Positions 1-5,025 of a stretch of DNA of 6,100 bases are shown in pieces (the first letter of the stretch is position 1; each line of letters opens with the position of its first letter). Location of the stretch: positions 1 through 6,100 of the forward strand of contig JAICHC010000190.1 of NCBI GenBank assembly GCA_025922795.1. Direction: 5' to 3'. This stretch comes from Candidatus Binatia bacterium. Its GTDB lineage: Bacteria; Desulfobacterota_B; Binatia; UBA9968. The notes under the pieces were generated by a model, which had not been told where the DNA came from, searched no databases, and saw nothing but the letters and a program-made list of their open reading frames with translations. The position numbers were made by a program, and so were the translations under genes.

Positions 1-1
1 C

Positions 2-40
2 GACGACACCGGCTTCATCGATCAGCTGTATGCGCCGTGA
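2..40 (+). CDS. C-terminal end of a gene entering from the left (partial)
   Basis: Reading from base 2 gives the 12 residues DDTGFIDQLYAP followed by TGA at 38-40. From memory of the families, a tail of the form 'GFID-LY' plus one or two residues is common at the end of periplasmic substrate-binding proteins of ABC transporters, so a solute-binding protein is a possible identity. Twelve codons cannot establish that. The other plus frames also run open here: the frame from base 3 stays open to the stop at 138-140 but reads as low-information, Cys-rich sequence, so the base-2 frame was preferred. If real, the gene converges on the methyltransferase gene that ends at 181. Confidence 0.4.
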   Translation, partial: DDTGFIDQLYAP

Positions 41-180
41 AGTCATGACCCTTTGTTACGACAGGTCTGTTTATGGCGCTTGTGGATGCTGGATTCACAG
101 CGCTAACCCGCTGGCTCATCGTCAGGGGCTTGCGGCCTAGCAAGCGTCAGGTGTTAAAAGCTCGGCGATTACTCCGACAG
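41..180. other. convergent intergenic spacer with two stem-loops
   Basis: No gene is supported here. Two foldable elements are visible. The first pairs 76-79 with 100-103 and 81-84 with 96-99, with T80 bulged and an 11-base loop. The second is a perfect 6-bp stem, GCTTGC (128-133) with GCAAGC (140-145), and a 6-base loop. The second stem lies between two copies of CGTCAGG (120-126 and 145-151, the second overlapping the end of the stem by one base). Neither stem is followed by a T-run on either strand, so neither is a convincing intrinsic terminator, although they may impede or end transcription between the two converging genes. Confidence 0.4.
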
Positions 181-1203
181 TTAAGGAAGCTCGATAATTA
201 AGGGACCATCACGCGTCGGGTGCGGCTGCAGCAGTGGCTCCGCGCCGCTGCTCGCCAGTGTTGATGCAGTAATTTCCCAGAGGTAGATCAGATGAGTATC
301 GCCCGCCGCATCCCGGTAAGATTCCGTCATCTTCGGCGTCCAATCGCCCATGTCGAACGTGTAAGAAACTATTCGTGCGCCGGGCGTTAGATGGGTTTTT
401 AATTGCCGGCGCACCGCAAGGTTGCCTTCGTAGGATAAATAAAGCGTGACCACGGAGGCGGGCGACAGATCCGCCGTGCGAAAATCCTGCTGGCGAATCT
501 CAACCAGTTGTTCCACACCTTCTCGGCGGGCGTTTTCTCGCGCCAACTTGACCAAGCCCGGATCGATCTCAAAGCCGACAGCGCGGATCCCGTATTTTTT
601 TGCTGCAGTAATCAGAATCCGTCCGTCGCCCGATCCCAGATCATAGATCACATCGTCTTTTTCAATGGCGGCGAGCGAAAGCATGCGCTCGACTACTTGT
701 TGCGGGGTCGGATCGAAGGGCGCCAGGCGGTCACGACCGCGTCCCGGCACGTCTTCAGTTGAACCTTCAACATAACGACGTTCGGCGCGCACCACACCCG
801 GCGCCACTTCGGTGATCACGGTAGTCGTACCGGCGAAGTGAGGCACATCGATGATGACTAAACCACGATCTCCGTGAAAATGCCGAGGCCGATGCGGATG
901 ATGCCGGTTCTTTCCGCGCATCGATCCCGCTACCCGATCGGCGACCTGTCGATCCCCAACTGAGTTCTTTGTCACGGGCTTCGGTTGCGCCCATGTCTGC
1001 TGAACCGCTACGCCCGGCTGGTGAATGGAAGTCTGTGGATGGTTCTGTGTTCGTTGGAAGGTTTGCCGCGGAGCGGCGCGTGAAGTCGACCAAGCGCGGG
1101 CGCTTCCCAAGCTTTGGGTCGAACCGCGAAATCCCTGAGCGTGGACGATCCGCGAGAATAATAGAAGACAAACCGCAGTCAGAACTAACGCCACAAATTT
1201 CAT
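181..1203 (-). CDS. exported class I SAM-dependent methyltransferase
   Basis: A 340-residue protein predicted to transfer a methyl group from S-adenosylmethionine; the substrate is unknown. Residues 1-22 form a Sec-type signal peptide with Lys2, a hydrophobic core, and VHA before Gln23. Residues 23-110 are low-complexity, rich in Arg, Gln, Pro and His, with a His/Arg cluster at about 100-110. The catalytic domain covers roughly 160-312: FDPTP (163-167), motif I DLGSGDGR (188-195), the acidic residue of motif II E212 in FEIDP, D240 as the likely adenine-contact acid, VVTLYLS (251-257), and FDMGDW (283-288). These match a common bacterial methyltransferase family related to FAM173-type lysine methyltransferases. 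In that family the segment after LYL is usually close to 'LPELN'; here it reads SYEGN. The start at 1203 is favoured because it begins the signal peptide and has a weak GGGA sequence just upstream. The export signal is odd because SAM is not known in the periplasm. It lies 120 bases downstream of the zinc-ribbon gene and probably has its own promoter. Confidence 0.88.
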   Translation of the reverse strand: MKFVALVLTAVCLLLFSRIVHAQGFRGSTQSLGSARAWSTSRAAPRQTFQRTQNHPQTSIHQPGVAVQQTWAQPKPVTKNSVGDRQVADRVAGSMRGKNRHHPHRPRHFHGDRGLVIIDVPHFAGTTTVITEVAPGVVRAERRYVEGSTEDVPGRGRDRLAPFDPTPQQVVERMLSLAAIEKDDVIYDLGSGDGRILITAAKKYGIRAVGFEIDPGLVKLARENARREGVEQLVEIRQQDFRTADLSPASVVTLYLSYEGNLAVRRQLKTHLTPGARIVSYTFDMGDWTPKMTESYRDAAGDTHLIYLWEITASTLASSGAEPLLQPHPTRDGPLIIELP

Positions 1204-1220
1204 ACGAGTTCCCAGTGCCG

Positions 1221-1250
1221 ATCATAGGAAGGTCGGACAGGATAAGTCAA
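1221..1250 (-). promoter_or_regulatory. sigma70-type promoter for the exported methyltransferase
   Basis: On the minus strand, TTGACT (1250-1245) matches the -35 consensus at 5 of 6 positions. After an 18-base spacer, TATGAT (1226-1221) matches the -10 consensus at 5 of 6. Transcription would start near 1214, giving a leader of only about 10-13 bases that still contains the GGGA before ATG 1203. This would let the gene be transcribed apart from the upstream zinc-ribbon gene. The short leader is a reason for caution. Confidence 0.45.
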
Positions 1251-1323
1251 CCGTCGGGATGAATGCGGACCGTGCTGCGGGATCTCCACAACCAGGCGGA
1301 GAAATGGCGAGAACCAGATATAT

Positions 1324-2130
1324 CTAGTTCGCTCGGCTGACAAACATAGCGTCGTCCGCTCGCACGAAACCGGGCGGTTTGCCGTGCCTCGAGCGGATCT
1401 CAAGCCAGCCACTGCCTGAGCCCACTACCGTGATTTCCGTCCCTTTCGAAATCTGGGCGACTACGCGGGCCGAATCCGCTGGTTGCTCATAAACCGGCGT
1501 CGAGCGTACCGTTTCGTATGTGCGCGGCTCCATAGCGCGGCTTAAACGAGCCGTAACGGCTGGTTTGGCTGGAGGGCTCACAGTGGCGACTGCCGGCCGC
1601 GGCGCGGAAGCAGCAACCCGGCGCGCTGACAAGCGCTCGATCTCACGATTAGCGTCCGTCAACTTGTGCTGCGCTGCGGCTAGATCCTTTTGGCGCTCGT
1701 CCAATTGGGCCTTCAAAGCTTTGATCTGCCCTGATGTACCCTGATTTTCTTGACGCAATTGGGAGAGCTGCGACTCGAGATTCTGAATCCTTTGGTCTTT
1801 TTCCTTGAGCAGATTTTCTTGTTCGGCAAGCAAAGCCTTCTGTTCAGCCAAGACCGGCCCCAAATCATGCCGCTCCACGTTTCCGCCGACGAGGTAGACA
1901 CCCAACGCGAAAACAAGCAATCCTAAAGCTAGAATTGCTTTTGATTTCAACGTCATTTTTGCCTTTTCCGGCAAAGCCGTGGGTTCGTCAAACTCCGCTC
2001 CGTACCGCGGCCACTCCGGCTCCGCCGATAGGACGAGGTCGGCCTTGCAATAAGGACAAGTCATAGCCTCCATGGAGATGCTATTGGCGCAATGCGGACA
2101 CAGTCGTGTCTGAAATTTTGGTTGTCCCAT
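1324..2130 (-). CDS. membrane-anchored zinc-ribbon, coiled-coil, SH3-like domain protein
   Basis: A 268-residue protein of unknown function with a clear modular layout. Residues 9-32 form a zinc ribbon with two CxxC knuckles (C11/C14 and C25/C28). Residues 64-83 are one membrane span, preceded by lysines at 57, 59, 62 and 64, so the N-terminus should be cytoplasmic. Residues about 94-172 form a coiled coil rich in Leu, Glu, Gln and Lys. Residues 173-200 are an Ala/Pro linker. Residues about 203-265 resemble a bacterial SH3 (SH3b) domain, with VYEQPADSARVV, then KGTEITVVG, then GWLEIR and GFV. An SH3b domain outside the membrane would suit binding of cell wall or a protein partner. The ribbon could bind zinc, protein or nucleic acid inside. 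The ATG at 2130 is preceded only by a weak GGGA (2143-2140), 9 bases upstream. It is divergent from the cyclodeaminase gene and upstream of the exported methyltransferase on the same strand. The architecture is well supported; the role is not known. Confidence 0.85.
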   Translation of the reverse strand: MGQPKFQTRLCPHCANSISMEAMTCPYCKADLVLSAEPEWPRYGAEFDEPTALPEKAKMTLKSKAILALGLLVFALGVYLVGGNVERHDLGPVLAEQKALLAEQENLLKEKDQRIQNLESQLSQLRQENQGTSGQIKALKAQLDERQKDLAAAQHKLTDANREIERLSARRVAASAPRPAVATVSPPAKPAVTARLSRAMEPRTYETVRSTPVYEQPADSARVVAQISKGTEITVVGSGSGWLEIRSRHGKPPGFVRADDAMFVSRAN

Positions 2131-2187
2131 CTAAAATTTTCCCGTGTTTTGACCCGAGGGCTGCTCGCCCTTCAATTCAGGTCCTCT

Positions 2188-2216
2188 ATTATTAAATGCC
2201 TCCAAACAACCGTCAA
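2188..2216 (-). promoter_or_regulatory. sigma70-type promoter for the zinc-ribbon/SH3 gene
   Basis: On the minus strand, TTGACG (2216-2211) and AATAAT (2193-2188) are separated by exactly 17 bases. Each hexamer matches the sigma70 consensus at 5 of 6 positions. The start of transcription would be near 2181, leaving a leader of about 50 bases before the ATG at 2130. This is the best-looking promoter in the window. The inverted repeat at 2221-2249 begins five bases upstream of its -35 box, where a regulator could act. Confidence 0.6.
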
Positions 2217-2220
2217 GGCT

Positions 2221-2249
2221 TTTGCTGTTTAGACGTGGAAAGCAGCAAA
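2221..2249. repeat. inverted repeat in the divergent intergenic region (possible operator)
   Basis: TTTGCTGTTT (2221-2230) pairs with the segment 2240-2249 (AAAGCAGCAAA covers 2239-2249), giving ten base pairs including one G-T, around a 9-base loop. The outer seven base pairs, TTTGCTG and CAGCAAA, are perfect. The element lies between the divergent zinc-ribbon/SH3 and cyclodeaminase genes, immediately upstream of the minus-strand -35 box. No T-run follows on either strand, so a terminator role is unlikely. A binding site for a dimeric regulator is possible but is an inference from position and symmetry only. Confidence 0.45.
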
Positions 2250-2257
2250 TAATCGCC

Positions 2258-2286
2258 TTGCTCCGATAATTCGCCTGAGTTATACA
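2258..2286 (+). promoter_or_regulatory. weak candidate promoter for the cyclodeaminase-family gene
   Basis: TTGCTC (2258-2263) and TATACA (2281-2286) are separated by 17 bases, with 3 of 6 and 4 of 6 matches to the sigma70 hexamers. Transcription would start around 2293, so the leader would barely include the ribosome-binding site at 2294-2299. GATAAT at 2265-2270 is an alternative -10 box but has no recognisable -35 at the right distance. The true promoter may be elsewhere. Confidence 0.22.
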
Positions 2287-2293
2287 ACCGCTC

Positions 2294-2299
2294 GGAGGA
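2294..2299 (+). promoter_or_regulatory. strong ribosome-binding site
   Basis: GGAGGA ends nine bases before the ATG at 2309. It is a near-perfect Shine-Dalgarno match and fixes the start of the cyclodeaminase-family gene. Confidence 0.8.
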
Positions 2300-2308
2300 T
2301 TTCAATTC

Positions 2309-3250
2309 ATGGCCGTCATCATCAGCGAAGAGCAAACCAGAAAACTCATCGACATGGCCCAAGCCGTCAAGCTGCTCGACAAAATGTTCCGTGATCGCGC
2401 CGCGGGAAAAATGCGCAGCGTGCCGCGCCGCCGTCTCAAAGGGAGCCAAAAGCAGCTCAACATGATGGCCGCTTGGCACCAGGATATGGATTTGATCTGC
2501 CTGCGCGCCTACGCCGGCGCGTCGAATACGATCACGTTCTATAACGGCCGCACGGGCGCGATCCAGGCGATCATCAACATGGGATACCTGAGTAGCCTGC
2601 GCACCGGCGCCGCCACCGGGATTGCCGCCAAGTATCTGGCGCCCGCCAGCAGCAAAGTCCTCGGGATCGTCGGTCCGGGTTGGCAGGCGACGTTCCAAGT
2701 CGAAGCGATCGCGGAAACCTGCCCGATTGAACAAGTCGTCATCTACGGCCGCACGCCCAAGCGGCGCAAGGAGTTCATCAAACAGATGAGCAAAATCGTC
2801 AAAGCCGAGTGGAAAGAGGTCGATACAGTCGATGATGTCGAAGCAGCGTCGGATATTCTTGTCGTCTCCACCGACTCCTCTACTCCTGTCGCCACCGGGA
2901 CGGCGCTCAAGGACGAAGTTCTGGTTGCTTCGATCGGCGCCAATGCGACCGTGAAACACGAGGTGTCGAGTAGTCTTATTCGCCGCATGGATCTCACCGT
3001 GACCGACGACCTCGCCGCGGCGAGAGCCGACAGCGGCGATCTGGTCGAGGCTTGCCAGACTCGGATCACCCGTTGGGACGACATCCTGCCATTGGAAAAA
3101 ATAGTCGCCGAAGGCGCTCCCCAGCCCCGCCCCAGGAAAATTCTTTTTCAGTCCAACGGCATCGCCGATGAAGATCTCGCCGTCGGCAAATACGTTCTCG
3201 ATCAGGCGAGGCGCAAGAAAATGAAACTGCGCAATGTCACGGAGATCTAG
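2309..3250 (+). CDS. ornithine cyclodeaminase/mu-crystallin family protein
   Basis: A 313-residue NAD(P)-binding protein, a normal length for the family. Members include ornithine cyclodeaminase (ornithine to proline plus ammonia), archaeal alanine dehydrogenase, ketimine reductase (mu-crystallin) and several opine or amino-acid biosynthesis enzymes; the substrate here cannot be assigned. Visible landmarks are the TGAIQA segment (82-87), the LRTGAATGIAAKYLA motif (97-111) with R98 as the expected carboxylate-binding arginine, the Rossmann loop GIVGPGWQA (119-127), and the IYGRTP segment (145-150) after the second beta strand, where NAD(P) specificity is usually set. The SGDL motif near 242-245 is also family-typical. 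At the 'GAD-x-PGK-x-E' position, which holds the catalytic Asp in true ornithine cyclodeaminase, this protein has GANATVKHE (210-218), so Asp is replaced by N212. The lysine expected near residue 66 appears to be Arg. Both changes argue against classical ornithine cyclodeaminase activity. The gene stands alone on the plus strand. Confidence 0.9.
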   Translation: MAVIISEEQTRKLIDMAQAVKLLDKMFRDRAAGKMRSVPRRRLKGSQKQLNMMAAWHQDMDLICLRAYAGASNTITFYNGRTGAIQAIINMGYLSSLRTGAATGIAAKYLAPASSKVLGIVGPGWQATFQVEAIAETCPIEQVVIYGRTPKRRKEFIKQMSKIVKAEWKEVDTVDDVEAASDILVVSTDSSTPVATGTALKDEVLVASIGANATVKHEVSSSLIRRMDLTVTDDLAAARADSGDLVEACQTRITRWDDILPLEKIVAEGAPQPRPRKILFQSNGIADEDLAVGKYVLDQARRKKMKLRNVTEI

Positions 3251-3312
3251 TTCCCGCGTGCACTAAACCGACTAGAATCATAAGCTCATCGCGATCTAAC
3301 AGACCCCAAAAT

Positions 3313-3329
3313 GCCTCAGAAAAAGAGGC
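3313..3329 (-). terminator. modest stem-loop terminator in a convergent spacer
   Basis: GCCTC (3313-3317) and GAGGC (3325-3329) form a 5-bp GC-rich stem with a 7-base loop. Read on the minus strand the hairpin is followed by ATTTT and lies about 30 bases after the stop of the lipoprotein methyltransferase gene, so it could end that operon. On the plus strand no T-run follows, so it is a poor terminator for the cyclodeaminase gene. The stem is short and the T-run only four bases. Confidence 0.4.
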
Positions 3330-3361
3330 GATCAGCGGCGGAACGATTCTCCCCACCTAAG

Positions 3362-4084
3362 TTACGGCTTGACAAACTTGAGCACGAATCGATCATTTTG
3401 GTTGCGTATTTTATTGACGTTGAAGTCCCGCTTGTCATCGGGACGGCTCAACATGTCTCCTTCCGCGACAAGCTTAAAACCGGCGGCGGTGACTTCTTTG
3501 ATCACCAAACGCTTATCGATACGGTGCAGGGTCTTCACCTCCGAGTCACCGGTCCCTTCTCGCGCCGAGTGATCGACAACACCGTAGATGCCGCCTTTCC
3601 TGAGCGCCGCCAGGACTCGCTTATTCATTCCCGTCCGAGCCGGCTGCGGCAAATCGTGATAGTTGAGATGGGTCAGTGCAAAATCTAATGAGCCGTCCTG
3701 GGGCAAGCCAATCTTATCCATCGGACCGACGACGGTCCGGACATTCGTGAAGGACGGCCGCTTTAAACGATCTAACCACTCTTCGCGTGCGCCTGTATTG
3801 GTGGAATAAACGAGACCATCGGGGCCGACGATTTGCGAAAGAATCACCGTATAGTACCCTCGACCGGCCAGCAGATCCGCCACCTTGACGCCGCTCCGGA
3901 CGCCGTAAAACATCATCACCGCTTCAGGCTTACGCGCCGCGTCCAATTGACGTTCGTTCTCCGGCCGTTCGGCGTGGCTCAAGATCGCGCGGTAATCGGG
4001 CGCCGTGACGGTGCAAGCAGCGGCAAAAAGCAACAGCAACGGGCCGAGGTGCCGAGTCGCTGAAATTTTGGCAGCGTCGCTCAT
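3362..4084 (-). CDS. predicted lipoprotein SAM-dependent methyltransferase (COG4798-like)
   Basis: A 240-residue protein if translation starts at ATG 4084. A GGAGG seven bases upstream supports this start. A longer reading from 4231 would add 49 unlikely residues and overlap the ABC ATPase gene. Residues 11-24 carry a basic residue, a leucine-rich core (LGPLLLLF) and AAAC, consistent with a lipobox and lipidation of Cys24. The mature part has the class I methyltransferase fold: ARKPEAVMMF (50-59), motif I VADLLAGRGYYT (68-79), a strand and acceptor turn near 91-96, NYHDL (141-145), LRKGGIYGVVDHSA (161-174), LHRID (186-190), and a terminal DRFVLKF (231-237). These segments are characteristic of COG4798 'predicted methyltransferase'. 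In motif I the usual Gly-rich turn reads AGRG. The substrate is unknown. It is the last gene of a minus-strand run behind transporter genes, 77 bases after the ATPase stop. Methyltransferase activity outside the cytoplasm would lack a known SAM supply. Confidence 0.85.
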   Translation of the reverse strand: MSDAAKISATRHLGPLLLLFAAACTVTAPDYRAILSHAERPENERQLDAARKPEAVMMFYGVRSGVKVADLLAGRGYYTVILSQIVGPDGLVYSTNTGAREEWLDRLKRPSFTNVRTVVGPMDKIGLPQDGSLDFALTHLNYHDLPQPARTGMNKRVLAALRKGGIYGVVDHSAREGTGDSEVKTLHRIDKRLVIKEVTAAGFKLVAEGDMLSRPDDKRDFNVNKIRNQNDRFVLKFVKP

Positions 4085-4091
4085 AAAATTG

Positions 4092-4096
4092 CCTCC
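4092..4096 (-). promoter_or_regulatory. ribosome-binding site deciding the start at 4084
   Basis: On the minus strand GGAGG (4096-4092) lies seven bases before ATG 4084. It is part of a perfect 8-bp palindrome, CTCCGGAG (4093-4100), so the site could be partly hidden by pairing in RNA. It is the main reason for rejecting the upstream start at 4231. Confidence 0.75.
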
Positions 4097-4161
4097 GGAG
4101 TTATGGTCGGATTTTGGAAAGTCTTGGAGCTTTGACCAACAAATGAGCCGTCCAGCCAATT

Positions 4162-4938
4162 TTAAAGGGATTGCGGGCGCATGGCCTTGTCGACTTCGTA
4201 GCGCAGTAAATCCCAAATTTTTTCCATGCACTTTCCGAAGGCAGGCTCCCGCATGCTCTTCATCGTGCGCGGGCGCGGAATATCGACGGTGAGGGTCTCC
4301 TTAATCAATCCCGGCCGCGCGCTCATGACCGCGATGCGATCGCAGAGCATGACCGCTTCCTCGAGATTGTGAGTCACCAGGATCACGGTTTTTTTGTCGC
4401 GCTCCCAAATACGCAGCAGTTCGTCGCGCATCAGCAGCCGGGTTTGCGCGTCGAGATTGGCGAAAGGTTCGTCCATCAGGATCACCTGGGGATCGTTGGC
4501 CAACGCCCGAGCGATCGCCGCTTTCTGTTTCATGCCGCCGGAAAGCTCATGGGGTTGCGCTCCGGCAAAATCCAGCAGCCGGACGACTTCGAGAAAAAAT
4601 CGGCTGACGCGCTTGTAAACGGACGCTTCTTCCTGGCGAAATTCCGGCCCCAAGGGGACGTTTTCTTCGACCGTGCGCCAGGGCATCAGTGCCGCATCCT
4701 GGAATACCATCGAGACCACCGATTTGGTGTGCCGCTCACCGACGAATTCCACCGAGCCGGTGGTCTGTTTTTCCAGTCCGGCCATGATGTGGAGCAAAGT
4801 GGTCTTGCCGCACCCGGTGGGGCCGATGATGCCGAAGAATTCTCGATCGCGCACTTCGAGCGAAACACCGCCCAACGCACGTACGCTGCCCTGGCCTGTG
4901 GCAAACTCTTTGGTCACCCCATGAACGACGACCTTCAT
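4162..4938 (-). CDS. ABC transporter ATP-binding protein, nitrate/sulfonate/taurine type
   Basis: A 258-residue cytoplasmic ATPase that powers an importer by ATP hydrolysis; the length is typical of the SsuB/TauB/NrtD group. All nucleotide-binding motifs are intact: Walker A GPTGCGKT (39-46), Q-loop Q80 in MVFQDAALMPW, signature LSGGM (132-136), Walker B VILMDE (152-157) with catalytic E157, D-loop NLD (161-163) and switch H190 in VTHNLEEAV. The sequence after the Q-loop, including LMPWRTVEENV, is typical of this group, as is the short tail without the TOBE domain found in iron or polyamine ATPases. The signature continues KQKA where RQR is more usual. ATG 4938 is the only in-frame ATG, GTG or TTG start before a stop at 4999-5001, but no good ribosome-binding site precedes it. 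It follows the solute-binding protein gene by 87 bases and probably shares its transcript. No permease gene lies next to it, and the substrate is unknown. Confidence 0.93.
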   Translation of the reverse strand: MKVVVHGVTKEFATGQGSVRALGGVSLEVRDREFFGIIGPTGCGKTTLLHIMAGLEKQTTGSVEFVGERHTKSVVSMVFQDAALMPWRTVEENVPLGPEFRQEEASVYKRVSRFFLEVVRLLDFAGAQPHELSGGMKQKAAIARALANDPQVILMDEPFANLDAQTRLLMRDELLRIWERDKKTVILVTHNLEEAVMLCDRIAVMSARPGLIKETLTVDIPRPRTMKSMREPAFGKCMEKIWDLLRYEVDKAMRPQSL

Positions 4939-4979
4939 CTTATCACAGTTTGCGCGGCGTTCTTCGCGTTTAACTAGAA

Positions 4980-5000
4980 ACCCGAAATTTACCCGAAATT
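4980..5000. repeat. 10-bp direct repeat with an 11-bp period
   Basis: ACCCGAAATT occurs twice (4980-4989 and 4991-5000) with one base between. It lies in the 87-base gap between the solute-binding protein and ATPase genes. The 11-bp period puts both copies on nearly the same DNA face, which would suit a regulator, but a chance duplication is equally possible. Confidence 0.5.
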
Positions 5001-5025
5001 AAAAACTTGAAACGGCGTGAACCGC

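Noticed and set aside
76..103. Bulged stem-loop as an intrinsic terminator for either converging gene
   Set aside because: Eight pairs with a bulge and an 11-base loop, but no T-run follows on either strand.
767..1225. 152-residue minus-strand frame overlapping the N-terminal part of the exported methyltransferase
   Set aside because: Same strand in another frame; Ser/Arg-rich and lacking any motif, while the 181-1203 frame gives a signal peptide and an intact methyltransferase domain.
2213..2959. 248-residue open frame on the minus strand opposite the cyclodeaminase gene
   Set aside because: It is rich in Asp, Arg and Gly with no recognisable motif and lies entirely antisense to or upstream of a well-supported gene. 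Such frames are usual opposite GC-rich coding sequence.
4104..4150. Separate promoter for the lipoprotein methyltransferase on the minus strand (TTGGTC, 17 bases, CAAAAT)
   Set aside because: Only 3 of 6 and 4 of 6 matches to consensus in a 77-base gap inside a same-strand run; cotranscription with the transporter genes is simpler.
4085..4231. N-terminal extension of the lipoprotein methyltransferase from an ATG at 4231
   Set aside because: It would overlap the ABC ATPase gene by 70 bases and place the signal sequence internally. The ATG at 4084 has a GGAGG seven bases upstream and directly begins a lipoprotein signal.
4369..4977. 202-residue open frame on the plus strand opposite the ATPase gene
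   Set aside because: The opposite strand encodes an ATPase with every catalytic motif intact; this frame has no domain signature and no ribosome-binding site.
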